Below, piece by piece: positions 17,580 to 27,074 of a DNA stretch of 64,000 bases. The stretch comes from Algoriphagus aestuariicola (GTDB taxonomy: Bacteria > Bacteroidota > Bacteroidia > Cytophagales > Cyclobacteriaceae). Location: positions 1-64,000 of the forward strand of contig NZ_JAFKCW010000007.1 of assembly GCF_017254835.1 (NCBI RefSeq). Reading direction: 5' to 3'. The position numbers and the translations under genes are program-made. Positions within the stretch are counted from its first letter, which is position 1, and the number at the start of each line of letters is the position of its first letter. The notes beneath the pieces are model-generated. The model saw nothing but the letters and a program-made list of their open reading frames with translations. It searched no databases and was not told where the DNA came from.

Positions 17580-18629
17580 TTAAAGGATCAACATCGCGTC
17601 CCCGTAGGAGAAGAAGCGGTACTTTTCTTTGATTGCCTCTTTGTAGGCCTTCATAATCAAGTCATAGCCGCCAAATGCAGACGCAGTCATCAGTAGCGTG
17701 GACTCTGGCAGGTGGAAGTTGGTGATCAAGGCGTTGGCTATCTTGAACTCGTAGGGAGGGATGATAAACTTATCGGTCCATCCACTGCTGGCCTTCAATC
17801 TGCCGCCGGCGGTCACCGAGGATTCTATGGTTTTGAGGGAGGTCGTTCCCACAGCTACGACGCGCTTTTTGCTATCCAAGGCTTCATTGACCAGCTTGAC
17901 CGTTTTTTCGGGGATATTGTAGTTCTCCGAATCCATTTTGTGTTTGGTCAGATCTTCCACGTCCACTTGGCGGAAAGTACCCAAACCCACGTGAAGGGTA
18001 ATAGGACTAACTTCCACTCCTTTCAACTCCAGCCTTTTCAACAATTGGGGAGTAAAGTGCAAACCTGCGGTAGGGGCAGCGACAGCTCCGACATTTTTGG
18101 CAAAAACAGTCTGATATCTTTCCCTGTCTTCCGGCTCGATCTTCCTTTCGATGATTTCCTTCAACAATGGGGTTTCGCCCAAGGTGTCTATGGTCTTTTC
18201 AAATTCCTCCTGGTTGCCATCAAACAAAAACCGGATGGTTCGCCCTCGGGAGGTCGTATTGTCGATCACCTCGGCCACAAGGTCGCTATCGCCGAAATAG
18301 AGCTTGTTGCCTACGCGGATTTTCCGTGCGGGATCTACCAGCACATCCCATAGTCTCAGCTCAGGATTGAGCTCCCTCAACAGAAACACCTCGATTTTCG
18401 CCCCAGTTTTTTCCTTGTTTCCGTACAGTCTGGCCGGGAATACCTTCGTATCGTTGGTCACAAACACGTCGCCGTCTTCGAAGTATTCCAGAATGTCTTT
18501 AAATATTCTGTGCTCGATTTGGCCGGTTTTCCTATGGACGACCATCAGGCGGGAATCATCTCGGTTTTCTGTAGGATAAAGGGAAATTAGTTTCTTGGGG
18601 ACGTCAAATTTGAAGTCTGATAATTTCAT
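17580..18629 (-). CDS. queA: tRNA preQ1(34) S-adenosylmethionine ribosyltransferase-isomerase
   Basis: 349 aa, full length. [20 protein letters not shown] and [12 protein letters not shown] at the N-terminus, [12 protein letters not shown], and [13 protein letters not shown] are signature segments of QueA, which transfers and isomerises ribose from SAM onto preQ1 at the wobble base of tRNAs for Tyr, His, Asn and Asp to make epoxyqueuosine. The end [19 protein letters not shown] is also conserved. No other queuosine genes are nearby. Divergent from the ABC permease at 18756. Confidence 0.95.
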   Translation of the reverse strand: MKLSDFKFDVPKKLISLYPTENRDDSRLMVVHRKTGQIEHRIFKDILEYFEDGDVFVTNDTKVFPARLYGNKEKTGAKIEVFLLRELNPELRLWDVLVDPARKIRVGNKLYFGDSDLVAEVIDNTTSRGRTIRFLFDGNQEEFEKTIDTLGETPLLKEIIERKIEPEDRERYQTVFAKNVGAVAAPTAGLHFTPQLLKRLELKGVEVSPITLHVGLGTFRQVDVEDLTKHKMDSENYNIPEKTVKLVNEALDSKKRVVAVGTTSLKTIESSVTAGGRLKASSGWTDKFIIPPYEFKIANALITNFHLPESTLLMTASAFGGYDLIMKAYKEAIKEKYRFFSYGDAMLIL

Positions 18630-18687
18630 ATTGGAGCTTTAGGAGTCTTACTCGATATTCTTACTCTGGTATTTACTTTAAAAAATG

Positions 18688-18695
18688 CAAAGTTA
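18688..18695 (-). promoter_or_regulatory. Putative -7 element for queA
   Basis: TAACTTTG on the minus strand matches TAnnTTTG, 59 nt before the queA start. A TTTG further upstream (18710-18713) is spaced only 14 bp, shorter than usual. Confidence 0.35.
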
Positions 18696-18755
18696 ATAAC
18701 AATAATGCCCAAATTCAGCTAACTTAACAAATTGTTTTACCCAACTGTTATAAGC

Positions 18756-20003
18756 ATGCTGTTTTTCCAATTGACCTGGGAAAGTTTCCGCTTCGCCGTC
18801 ACCGCACTCAAATCCAACTTAACGCGCACTATCCTCTCCCTTTTGGGTGTCACCGTGGGTATTTTCGCGATCATCGCAGTGTTTACGCTCGTGGATTCAC
18901 TGGAGGGAAAGATAAAATCCTCCTTTGCTTTCTTGGGAACGAACGTCATGCGGGTAGACAGATTTCCATTTGCCAGCGGCCCTCAGGATTACCCTTGGTG
19001 GAAATATTTCAGGAGACCTCCGGGCACATTGGCGGAATATCGGTTTATCCAGCAACGCCTAAAAAATGCGGAAGGGGTGACGATCTCCGCGTCAGCCACT
19101 GCTACCGTGCAGGCGGGCAGCAATGCATTTGAAGGAATGGCGCTCACTGGGGTAGCCTACACCTATCAGGACGTTTATGAGGTAGCCTTGGAAGAAGGCC
19201 GCTATTTTTCGGAGGCGGAAATCAACGCTTCCAGAAACTTGGCCATCGTGGGCAAAAAAATCGCCAACTCCCTCTATCCAAACCAACCGCCCCTAGGCAA
19301 AGAAGTGAAGATCAAGGGAATGAAATTCACCATCATCGGCATCTTTGAAGAGGAAGGCGAAGGTTTTCTGGAACTGCCCTCCAAAGACGAAGCCTGCCTG
19401 ATACCCTACGGAGCGTTCAACAAGATGTACTATACCGGAAGAAACGGCCTAGAACCCACTATCGCGGCCAAAGGCTTGGAAACGGACATTGGCTTGGTTG
19501 CTTTGGAAAATGAACTGACTGGCCTGATGAGGGCAAAACGAGGCTTAAAGCCCACCGAAGAAAATGACTTTGCCCTCAATAAAACCGAGTTTATCCAGAA
19601 CGCAATCGGATCGATCTTTGACGTGATCTCCGTAGCAGGATGGGTGATTGGCGGGTTTTCCATCCTGGTCGGCGGCTTCGGTATTGCCAACATCATGTTT
19701 GTGTCAGTACGTGAAAGGACCAACATTATCGGGATCCAAAAATCACTCGGTGCCAAAAACTATTTCATCCTGTTCCAATTCTTGTTTGAAGCAGTTTGCC
19801 TGAGTTTGATCGGAGGAGGGACTGGCATCTTCTTAGTTTATTTATTGAGCTTTATGCAGCTCGGAACCTTGGAACTAGTCCTGTCTTTCAAAAACATCAT
19901 TTTGGGACTGGGTGTATCCTCGATCATCGGAGTAGTAGCCGGTATTGTACCCGCTACCCTTGCAGCGAGAATGGATCCTGTGGAAGCCATTCGGACGGCA
20001 TAG
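18756..20003 (+). CDS. MacB-like ABC transporter permease
   Basis: 415 aa from ATG 18756 (MLFFQLTWESFRFA); the TTG-started longer frame is less likely. Layout of the MacB/FtsX family: first helix at about 20-45 (TILSLLGVTVGIFAIIAVFT), a periplasmic MacB_PCD domain to about 275, then three helices at the C-terminus including GGFGIANIMFVSVRERTNIIGIQKSLGA and ending VVAGIVPATLAARMDPVEAI. It should work with a LolD/MacB-type ATPase, which is not adjacent. Probable role is extrusion or lipoprotein transport; substrate unknown. Confidence 0.85.
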   Translation: MLFFQLTWESFRFAVTALKSNLTRTILSLLGVTVGIFAIIAVFTLVDSLEGKIKSSFAFLGTNVMRVDRFPFASGPQDYPWWKYFRRPPGTLAEYRFIQQRLKNAEGVTISASATATVQAGSNAFEGMALTGVAYTYQDVYEVALEEGRYFSEAEINASRNLAIVGKKIANSLYPNQPPLGKEVKIKGMKFTIIGIFEEEGEGFLELPSKDEACLIPYGAFNKMYYTGRNGLEPTIAAKGLETDIGLVALENELTGLMRAKRGLKPTEENDFALNKTEFIQNAIGSIFDVISVAGWVIGGFSILVGGFGIANIMFVSVRERTNIIGIQKSLGAKNYFILFQFLFEAVCLSLIGGGTGIFLVYLLSFMQLGTLELVLSFKNIILGLGVSSIIGVVAGIVPATLAARMDPVEAIRTA

Positions 20004-20021
20004 GGCTCATTATTCGGCTAT

Positions 20022-20049
20022 AAAAAGGGAGGCTTTCGCCTCCTTTTTT
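20022..20049. terminator. Bidirectional intrinsic terminator
   Basis: GGAGGC-TTTC-GCCTCC hairpin bordered by A-run and T-run, between the convergent ABC permease and recA genes. Confidence 0.85.
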
Positions 20050-20067
20050 GATAAATTCAGTTTTTGA

Positions 20068-21096
20068 CTATTCCTCCACAGAAACCGGAGGCTCTGTCGG
20101 AAGCAGGCCTGATGCGGCTTTGATCTTGCCTTCCAGCTCTTCCATCAGTTCTGGATTGTCCAACAACAGGTTTTTTACAGCATCGCGGCCCTGCCCCAGC
20201 TTTTCGCCATTGTAGGAAAACCAAGAACCGGCTTTTTTGATGATCTCCAGCTCTACGCCCAAGTCGATGATCTCTCCGACCTTGGATATGCCCTGCCCGT
20301 ACATGATGTCAAACTCTACGACTTTGAAGGGAGGCGCCACTTTGTTTTTGACCACTTTGACACGCGTGCGGTTACCGAGGATATTGTCAGCACCTTCCTT
20401 GATTTGGCCTACGCGGCGGATATCCAGTCGGACTGAAGCATAAAACTTCAGGGCGTTCCCGCCAGTCGTCGTTTCCGGATTTCCGAACATCACGCCGATT
20501 TTTTCACGAAGCTGGTTAATGAAGATACAGGCGCAACCCGTCTTGTTGATCGCACCGGTGAGCTTTCTGAGTGCTTGGGACATCAATCGAGCCTGCAAGC
20601 CCATTTTGCTTTCGCCCATCTCGCCTTCGAGCTCGCCCTTTGGCACCAAGGCCGCCACGGAGTCAATCACGATGATGTCGATGGCGCCGGAGCGGATCAG
20701 ATGCTCGGCGATTTCCAAAGCCTGCTCCCCATTGTCTGGCTGGGAGATCAGTAGATTCTCGGTGTCAATTCCGAGTTTTTCGGCGTAGTTTTTGTCAAAA
20801 GCATGTTCTGCATCGATGAAAGCAGCCAAGCCTCCGGAGCGTTGGGCTTCGGCGATGCAGTGCATAGTGAGGGTAGTCTTACCAGAAGACTCCGGACCGT
20901 AGATCTCGATGACCCGACCGCGTGGGATACCGCCAACCCCCAAGGCCATATCCAGCCCCAAAGATCCTGTGGAAATTGCCGGAACATCCTGCACTTTATT
21001 ATCGCTGAGCTTCATTACGGTACCTTTCCCGTAAGTTTTCTCCAGCTTATCGATAGTAAGCTGCAAAGCTTTCAGTTTTTCTGCGTTATTACTCAT
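20068..21096 (-). CDS. recA: Recombinase A
   Basis: 342 aa. Walker [10 protein letters not shown] (67-75), [14 protein letters not shown], Walker [11 protein letters not shown] and the L2-loop [17 protein letters not shown] are all intact. RecA coats single-stranded DNA, drives strand exchange and triggers LexA-type self-cleavage. No LexA box was recognised upstream by eye. The gene is monocistronic, with a terminator directly downstream and the divergent DUF3108 gene upstream. Confidence 0.98.
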   Translation of the reverse strand: MSNNAEKLKALQLTIDKLEKTYGKGTVMKLSDNKVQDVPAISTGSLGLDMALGVGGIPRGRVIEIYGPESSGKTTLTMHCIAEAQRSGGLAAFIDAEHAFDKNYAEKLGIDTENLLISQPDNGEQALEIAEHLIRSGAIDIIVIDSVAALVPKGELEGEMGESKMGLQARLMSQALRKLTGAINKTGCACIFINQLREKIGVMFGNPETTTGGNALKFYASVRLDIRRVGQIKEGADNILGNRTRVKVVKNKVAPPFKVVEFDIMYGQGISKVGEIIDLGVELEIIKKAGSWFSYNGEKLGQGRDAVKNLLLDNPELMEELEGKIKAASGLLPTEPPVSVEE

Positions 21097-21277
21097 GATT
21101 TCAAATTTGTAAAAGATTCAAATGTTGGTGAAATTAACGAAAGAACAAGGCATAACCAAGGTGAAAAGCCCCATTGTTTCCGAGGGCCAAATTCGTATTT
21201 TTAATCAATCAAATGATCTTTTTTTATCCAATACCTCTCAGTTCATCCAAAAATTGTCAGGTATTGTCAAGCATCAA

Positions 21278-22066
21278 ATGAAAACTGCTCTAGGGATTTT
21301 ATTCCTTCTTCTGACCACTTCCACGCTGACATTGGGTCAAAACGGCTCCAAAAACTCTGCCTTCACCTTTGGCGAAGAGTTGCAGTTTGAGGTTTCCTAT
21401 GGCTGGCTGAATCTGGCGGAGGCCAAACTCCAAGTAGGCAAACGGGTCGTGCAAGAGCAATCCAGACCCCATTTCAAAATCGATGCCTTCGGAAAGACTA
21501 AGGGAGCGGCGACGATCTTTGGTAAGGTCAACGACAACTGGGGCACCCATCTGGACACCGGCACTCTCCTCCCCTCCCTGTCCTACCGACACATAGAGGA
21601 GGGGAAATACCGCAAAAACGAAAAAGTGTACTTCGACCAGGAAAACAAAAAAGCCCGGATGGAGCTCTATGATCGGGACAACCGCACCCTGAAGGAGTCG
21701 AAGGAATTTAAGCTGCCGGGAAATGTACAAGATTTGGTCAGCGGCTTCTATTACCTGAGATCCATGGATCTGACCAACCTGAAGAAAGGCCAGGCGATTT
21801 TGATCACGGGATTCTTTGACAAGGAAATATATAACCTAAAATTAATATTCGAAGGAACGGAGGAGATCGAGACCAATCTCGGGGTGATGGACACCTATAT
21901 TTTTTCACCGCAAATTCCCACCAATAAGCTATTCAGGGGGGACTATCCGGTCAAAGTCTGGGTCACTAAGGATCAGAACAAAATACCAGTCAAGATCAAA
22001 GCCAACCTCTTCATCGGCTCGCTCAACATCGACATCGCTTCCGCCAAAGGTCTCAGAAACAAATAA
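21278..22066 (+). CDS. DUF3108 exported protein
   Basis: 262 aa from ATG 21278 (MKTALGILFLLLTTSTLTLG), which opens with a clear signal peptide; the frame is open 52 codons further upstream but that part is not protein-like. The mature part FTFGEELQFEVSYGWLNLAEAKLQV is the DUF3108 start, followed by the beta-rich YRHIEEGKYRKNEKVYFDQ and LVSGFYYLRSMDL. Family members are periplasmic or outer-membrane associated with no known enzyme activity. Terminus RLRGLRNK-like is basic. Confidence 0.8.
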   Translation: MKTALGILFLLLTTSTLTLGQNGSKNSAFTFGEELQFEVSYGWLNLAEAKLQVGKRVVQEQSRPHFKIDAFGKTKGAATIFGKVNDNWGTHLDTGTLLPSLSYRHIEEGKYRKNEKVYFDQENKKARMELYDRDNRTLKESKEFKLPGNVQDLVSGFYYLRSMDLTNLKKGQAILITGFFDKEIYNLKLIFEGTEEIETNLGVMDTYIFSPQIPTNKLFRGDYPVKVWVTKDQNKIPVKIKANLFIGSLNIDIASAKGLRNK

Positions 22067-22218
22067 TTCACACTGAATTAATATTTCGCTAACACAGGAT
22101 TCATGTCATGGCTTGATTTCACGAATTTTTTGACAAAGTTGAGTCGCCTGCCAATGATTGTTTGGCGGCTATCCTCAAATATTCTGTAATTTTAACCGAA
22201 CCTTAAAGCAATTCCTCG

Positions 22219-22908
22219 ATGAGCGAAAAGCAAAAGATCAAGGTCCTGGTCGTGGACGACGAACCGGACATTGTGGAGATCTTAAAGTACAACCTTCAAA
22301 AAGAGGGTTATGAGGTGGCGACAGCGGAGGACGGCATCAAGGCAGTCAAGACCGCCACCAAGTTCCAACCTGATGTGATTTTGCTGGACATCATGATGCC
22401 CAACCAGGACGGCGTGGAGACCTGCCTGCAGATCCGCCAGATTCCCGAGCTGAAAAACACCTTCATCATCTTCCTTACTGCAAGGATGGAAGAATACTCG
22501 GAGGTGGCGGCCTTTGACGTGGGCGCGGACGACTACATCACCAAGCCGATCAAACCGCGGGCGCTGATGAGTAGGATTTCGGCTCTGTTTAGACGAGAGT
22601 CCAAGAAAGAACAGGAGCAGAGCCAGATCAAGATCAAGGACCTGACCATAGACCGCGGCAGCTATACCATCGACAAATCAGGCAAAACCATTACGCTTCC
22701 CAAGAAGGAATTTGAATTGTTGTATTTCCTTGCCAAAAACCCTAATATGGTTTTTGGTAGAGATGAGCTCCTGCACAATATCTGGGGATCGGATGTGTTT
22801 GTTTTGGCCCGAACGGTCGACGTGCATATTCGTAAGGTCCGCGAAAAGATAGGCGAAGACTATATCTCTACCGTGAAAGGCGTAGGGTACAAGTTCGATT
22901 TGGGATAA
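22219..22908 (+). CDS. OmpR/PhoB-family response regulator
   Basis: 229 aa. Receiver with VLVVDDEPDIVE (acidic pocket D13, D14), phosphoacceptor D57 (PDVILLDIMMP) and IKP switch lysine, then an OmpR-type winged helix (FELLYFLAKNPNMVFGRDEL, RTVDVHIRKVREKIG, GVGYKF). The kinase gene starts 2 bp after its stop. Similar pairs in Bacteroidota resemble PhoP/PhoR or PhoB/PhoR that control phosphate or general growth, but no phosphate genes are near. A possible promoter, TTTG (22161) with TAATTTTA (22187), lies upstream. Confidence 0.92.
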   Translation: MSEKQKIKVLVVDDEPDIVEILKYNLQKEGYEVATAEDGIKAVKTATKFQPDVILLDIMMPNQDGVETCLQIRQIPELKNTFIIFLTARMEEYSEVAAFDVGADDYITKPIKPRALMSRISALFRRESKKEQEQSQIKIKDLTIDRGSYTIDKSGKTITLPKKEFELLYFLAKNPNMVFGRDELLHNIWGSDVFVLARTVDVHIRKVREKIGEDYISTVKGVGYKFDLG

Positions 22909-22910
22909 AA

Positions 22911-23966
22911 ATGCTGACCACTTCCAGGGGAATTTCTTTGATTTTGGCGATAGCCATATCGGTTCTCATGGCTGCTTTTCTCTCCTTGATGCCTGAGGTG
23001 ACGCCTATGGTCTTGGTCGTTGCCAGCGGGCTCACGTTTTCGGTCTCCTATCTACTGATCAACATCACGCTCGAGTTTTTGGTCTTCCGTGAAATCGGCA
23101 ACATCTATTCTCTACTGGAGAAAATCCAGAAAAAAGACCTCTCGGAGCTTCCCGACAAATCGCTCCGAGCCTCGCTATCACCCCTCCGCAAGATCAATTC
23201 CGTGATCAACTCCTATGCCATGGCCCGGCAAAAGGAAATAGACACGCTCCAAAAGACGGCGGAGTTTAGAAGGGAATTCATTGCCGACATTTCACACGAA
23301 CTGAAAACCCCGATTTTCGCCACGCAGGGCTACATCCACACACTGCTGGACGGTGCGATCGAAGACAAGCAGGTGAGGATGAAATTCCTGAAGCGTGCCG
23401 CAAAAAGCCTGGATTCCCTGGACGTGCTAGTACAGGATCTACTGACGCTCAACCAAATGGAAAGCGGGGTCATCAAATTCAATTTTACGGACTTCGATCT
23501 CAAAGATCTCGTGCAGGAAGTGGTCGATCAGCTGGAGCATAAAGCCTCCAAAAGAGACGTGGTGATCAAGCTGGATTTTGATCCCGAAAAGAACTACATC
23601 ACGCATGCGGACCGCCCAAAGATCTATCGAGTTTGCCAAAACTTGATCTTCAATGGTGTCAACTACAATCACAACGGCGGTGAGGTCAAAGTCTCCATCA
23701 AGACTCACAAAAACAGCATTCAAGTCGATATTAAAGACACCGGTCAGGGAATTCCGCCTGAAGATCTAAAGCGGATATTTGAACGTTTTTACCGCGTAGA
23801 AAAAAGCCGTTCCAAAGAAAAAGGAGGAACAGGGCTGGGACTGGCCATTGTCAAGCATATTTTGGAGGGCCACAAGAGCAAGATCTCCGTGAGTTCAACC
23901 GTCGGAAAAGGGTCTATTTTCAGTTTTTCACTCCCCTTGGAAAAGGAAAAAAAGGCAGCCGACTAA
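22911..23966 (+). CDS. PhoR-like sensor histidine kinase
   Basis: 351 aa. Two hydrophobic helices (about 9-28 and 33-56) with almost no periplasmic loop, a linker, then HisKA with FIADISHELKTPIFATQGYI (H129 phosphoacceptor) and a HATPase domain: NLIFNGVNYNHNGG (N box), DTGQGIPPEDLKRIFERFYR and GGTGLGLAIVKHI (G boxes). The lack of a sensor domain suggests sensing through the membrane or a partner. It forms an operon with the response regulator just upstream. Confidence 0.93.
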   Translation: MLTTSRGISLILAIAISVLMAAFLSLMPEVTPMVLVVASGLTFSVSYLLINITLEFLVFREIGNIYSLLEKIQKKDLSELPDKSLRASLSPLRKINSVINSYAMARQKEIDTLQKTAEFRREFIADISHELKTPIFATQGYIHTLLDGAIEDKQVRMKFLKRAAKSLDSLDVLVQDLLTLNQMESGVIKFNFTDFDLKDLVQEVVDQLEHKASKRDVVIKLDFDPEKNYITHADRPKIYRVCQNLIFNGVNYNHNGGEVKVSIKTHKNSIQVDIKDTGQGIPPEDLKRIFERFYRVEKSRSKEKGGTGLGLAIVKHILEGHKSKISVSSTVGKGSIFSFSLPLEKEKKAAD

Positions 23967-23978
23967 ACAACAATCGAC

Positions 23979-24362
23979 TTAAGTCACGTATTCCTCGAAA
24001 AGATCCCGCAAGGTGCCTTCCAAATTCTCCGAAAAACCCGTGTGTGGACGGGAAGTCTGAAGCATGGAACTGCGCACTGCAGTCAACCAGCGAAATCTGG
24101 ATGCCGCATCCTGGAGTGAAATGGGATTTCCGGTCTGTCCACCCGCACAAATCTTTTCAAAAGAATCCAGATAACACCCGAAAAGATCCAAGTCCGCGTC
24201 CGGATCCAGCGCAAGCAACTTTTCGGCTGGCAGATGGATTTTGCAGGAGATGAAATTTTGCCGCTTGCAGCAAATCACCACGCCGACGTTCACGAATTCC
24301 TCGCGCTCCACGCGGGGCACCAACCTAACCAAGGCGTATTCAAATAAGTGCTTTCCTTGCAT
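23979..24362 (-). CDS. DUF3037 protein
   Basis: 127 aa starting MQGKHLFEYALVRLVPRVER, then EEFVNVGVVICC, the DUF3037 hallmark (YALVRxVPxxxREEFVNVGVV). It is all alpha/beta with no membrane segment. The start overlaps the end of the HipA-like kinase gene by 23 bp, so the two are translationally coupled. This gene pair recurs in bacteria, but the role of DUF3037 proteins is not established. Confidence 0.85.
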   Translation of the reverse strand: MQGKHLFEYALVRLVPRVEREEFVNVGVVICCKRQNFISCKIHLPAEKLLALDPDADLDLFGCYLDSFEKICAGGQTGNPISLQDAASRFRWLTAVRSSMLQTSRPHTGFSENLEGTLRDLFEEYVT

Positions 24363-25143
24363 CCTTGGCTTCGTTTACAAAAACAGAAGAATTATTCATC
24401 CTTTTCATCAGAAAGGCCGCATATACTTCCCGCGCTTCGGCAGCGGTCTCGGTATCCCTAGAGGCCAATATCCATTCCTCGGGAACCATCTCCAGCACTC
24501 GGCAGATGAGCTCCCGCGAGATCTGGGCTTTCATTTCGGCATCCACCCGCTCCAATTCTGTAGCCCAAGGCAATAGCACGTGATCTTTCACGACTCCAAA
24601 AGGACTGAGGGCCTGCTTTTCCCAATTTTCCCAAGAGTGGTGAAAAAGGAACGATGCGCCGTGGTCGATCAGCCAAAGCTCTTTGTTCCAGATCAGCAGA
24701 TTGGTGTTGCGAAAGGTTCGGTCCACATTGGTAATCCAGGCATCAAACCAAACAATGCGTGAGGCCAGATACTCATCCACTTGGGATGCGCCGGGGTCAA
24801 AGGTCAATGCCCGAGAAAGAAAATGCAGGGCCAGATTCAATCCCTGACTACTTTTGAGCAGGTCCTGGATTTCTTCGTCTCCCTCGGATCTGCCAAACGC
24901 TTCATCCAAATTGGCGAAGACAAGCTCGGGGACTTTGAAGCCCAGCCTTCTGGCCAGCTCGCCTCCGATCAACTCAGCCACCAGCGCTTTCTCGCGCTGC
25001 CCGGCTCCTTTGAACTTGAGCACATAGCTAAATCCATCGTCTGCATCCGCAAGCGCCGGAAGGGAACCACCCTCTCTGAGGGGCATCACATAGCGGGTTA
25101 CATTGACCAGTCGGAGTGTTTCCTGAGAATTGTTTTCGTGCAT
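24340..25143 (-). CDS. HipA-like kinase family protein (HipA_2 type)
   Basis: 267 aa. A kinase-like core is visible: ATP-site lysine in SYVLKFKGAGQ (K43), the catalytic loop WFDAWITNVDRTFRNTNLLI (D141 with RNTN) and the metal-binding aspartate in LWLIDHGASFLFHH (D160). This is the stand-alone HipA_2 form without the N-terminal domain of classical HipA, and no HipB-like antitoxin gene is next to it; instead the DUF3037 gene overlaps its end. Substrate unknown; classical HipA phosphorylates glutamyl-tRNA synthetase. Confidence 0.85.
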   Translation of the reverse strand: MHENNSQETLRLVNVTRYVMPLREGGSLPALADADDGFSYVLKFKGAGQREKALVAELIGGELARRLGFKVPELVFANLDEAFGRSEGDEEIQDLLKSSQGLNLALHFLSRALTFDPGASQVDEYLASRIVWFDAWITNVDRTFRNTNLLIWNKELWLIDHGASFLFHHSWENWEKQALSPFGVVKDHVLLPWATELERVDAEMKAQISRELICRVLEMVPEEWILASRDTETAAEAREVYAAFLMKRMNNSSVFVNEAKDARKALI

Positions 25144-25309
25144 TTGCCTAGAAAAGAAAACAAATTAAACCTGAAAACTCCGAATACCGGGCGATGAACG
25201 GCCCAATTTTCAAATTAGCGCCTGTTCTGTACCTCATTGGTTGGTGGATTTTTTTCCGACCGACGGATTCCCTACTTTTGCAGCCTCTATTGAAGAGGCA
25301 GGAGAATCC

Positions 25310-26020
25310 ATGAAGAAAGTAGATTTTGAGAGTCTTATTCTGTTTGAAAACGCGGATTACCTGGTAATCAACAAGCCGCCGTACCTATCAAGCTTAGACG
25401 ACAGGCACGAGGCGCAGAACATCCTAGACCTTGCCAAGGCACACACCTCCGATTCACAACTGTGCCACAGATTGGATAAGGAAACTTCGGGATGTCTGGT
25501 GATTGCCAAGAATCCAGAAGCCTACCGGCACTTGGCCATCCAGTTTGAAAACAGAAAAGTCGAGAAAGTCTACCATGCCGTGGTAGAGGGTATCAAGGAG
25601 TTCAACAATGAGCTCGTCGACCGAAACCTCGCGGCAAACAACAAGGGAATCGCCAAAGTGAGCAAGGATGGAAAGCCCGCCCAAACGATCTTCAACAGCC
25701 TGAAGACCTATTGGGCGCACACTCTCGTTGAATGCAAGCCGATCACTGGTCGACTGCATCAAATTAGAGTGCATTTGGCTTACCTCAAGTCACCGATATG
25801 CGGTGACACGCTTTATGGCGGCAAGCCTTTGTACCTATCTTCACTCAAGCGCCGCTTCAATCTCAAAAAAGAGACGGAAGAGTTACCAATCATGCAGCGG
25901 GTCTCTTTGCATGCGTATTCGATCATCTTTGAAGGACTGGACGGCAACCCAATCAAAGTGGACGCCCCCTATCCCAAGGATTTCCAGGTATTGGTTCACC
26001 AATTGGAGAAAAATGCCTGA
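25310..26020 (+). CDS. RluA-family pseudouridine synthase
   Basis: 236 aa from ATG 25310, preceded by GGAG at 25301, which decides the start over the longer frame from 25241. Catalytic motif CHRLDKETSGCLVIAKN with D56, then GRLHQIRVHLAYLKSPICGD. The enzyme isomerises uridine to pseudouridine in rRNA or tRNA; which site cannot be told from sequence. No S4 domain is seen at the N-terminus, so it is closer to the RluA/TruC group than to RluD. Confidence 0.9.
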   Translation: MKKVDFESLILFENADYLVINKPPYLSSLDDRHEAQNILDLAKAHTSDSQLCHRLDKETSGCLVIAKNPEAYRHLAIQFENRKVEKVYHAVVEGIKEFNNELVDRNLAANNKGIAKVSKDGKPAQTIFNSLKTYWAHTLVECKPITGRLHQIRVHLAYLKSPICGDTLYGGKPLYLSSLKRRFNLKKETEELPIMQRVSLHAYSIIFEGLDGNPIKVDAPYPKDFQVLVHQLEKNA

Positions 26021-26106
26021 AGCGCCAACAAAGGCCTGCAAACCAAATTTCCGCGAAAGAAAAATCGCCTAAGCCTATGAAAATTAGGAGTTAGTATCTG
26101 AAATAG

Positions 26107-26138
26107 TTTGCATGAAAAATAAAATACTTCTATCTTTG
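26107..26138 (+). promoter_or_regulatory. Bacteroidota-type promoter of the rplM operon
   Basis: TTTG (26107-26110), 20-bp spacer, TATCTTTG (26131-26138): a complete match to TTTG-N19/21-TAnnTTTG. Transcription should start near 26145, leaving about 50 nt of A-rich leader before rplM. Confidence 0.65.
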
Positions 26139-26194
26139 TGTCCCTTTTTGGGGTCGATAAATAAATAACAAGCTAAAAATTAAACAGTTACACA

Positions 26195-26638
26195 GTGGAT
26201 ACTCTGAGCTATAAAACCATCTCAGCCAATTCTTCCACAGTAGAAAAGCAGTGGGTGGTAGTGGATGCCCAAGCTGCGATTCTCGGACGATTGGCGAGTG
26301 AGGTAGCAAAAATCTTGAGAGGAAAGACGAAGCCAAGCTTCACTCCTAACGTGGATTGTGGTGACAACGTCATCGTAATCAACGCAGACAAAGTCAGACT
26401 GACAGGTGACAAGTGGAACGCCAAAGTATATGTGCGCCACACCGGTTACCCAGGTGGACAGCGAATCTCTACCCCAAAGCTGTTGAAGCAGAAGTCTTCG
26501 GCAATTTTGGTTGAGAAAGCTGTAAGAGGCATGTTGCCTAAAAACAGATTGGGAAGCAAGTTGTACGGTAACCTGTACGTGTATGAAGGTGCTGAGCATC
26601 CTCACGCGGCACAGCAGCCAAAAGCCATCACTCTTTAA
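26195..26638 (+). CDS. rplM: 50S ribosomal protein L13
   Basis: 147 aa, starting with GTG at 26195 (MDTLSYKTISAN). Conserved L13 segments: WVVVDAQAAILGRLASEVAK, GDNVIVINADKVRLTGDKW and the GMLPKNRLGSKLYGNLYVYEG end. It is the first gene of the classical L13-S9 operon; rpsI follows after 11 bp. L13 binds 23S rRNA early in 50S assembly. Confidence 0.97.
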   Translation: MDTLSYKTISANSSTVEKQWVVVDAQAAILGRLASEVAKILRGKTKPSFTPNVDCGDNVIVINADKVRLTGDKWNAKVYVRHTGYPGGQRISTPKLLKQKSSAILVEKAVRGMLPKNRLGSKLYGNLYVYEGAEHPHAAQQPKAITL

Positions 26639-26649
26639 TCGTCTAAATC

Positions 26650-27036
26650 ATGGAAATGATCAACAAAATCGGTAGAAGAAAGACCTCTGTAGCCCGCATC
26701 TATATGGCTCCAGGAAATGGCAAAATCACCGTCAACAACCAAGCAATCGAAGTTTACTTCCCATTTGATCTGCACCAGATCGTCGTGAAGCAGCCACTTG
26801 CCCTCGTGGGCGTGGACGGCAATTACGACATCCAGATCAATGTAGACGGCGGTGGTATCAAAGGCCAGGCAGAAGCGGCCCGTATGGCGATCTCCAGAGC
26901 GCTTTGCGAGTTTGACGAAGCCCACAGAAGCCCTTTGAAAAAAGAAGGATTCCTTACCCGTGACCCTAGAATGGTCGAGCGTAAGAAGCCAGGACGTAGA
27001 AAAGCAAGAAGAAGATTCCAGTTCTCCAAGCGTTAA
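26650..27036 (+). CDS. rpsI: 30S ribosomal protein S9
   Basis: 128 aa. INKIGRRKTSVARIYMAPGN at the start and the basic ending KKPGRRKARRRFQFSKR, which reaches the P-site tRNA, are diagnostic. A second ATG two codons in (M3) is an alternative start. Lies 11 bp after rplM and 38 bp before rpsB, in one transcript. Confidence 0.97.
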   Translation: MEMINKIGRRKTSVARIYMAPGNGKITVNNQAIEVYFPFDLHQIVVKQPLALVGVDGNYDIQINVDGGGIKGQAEAARMAISRALCEFDEAHRSPLKKEGFLTRDPRMVERKKPGRRKARRRFQFSKR

Positions 27037-27074
27037 TCGGAACGATCTTCATTCAATAGAAAACAATTTCATTC

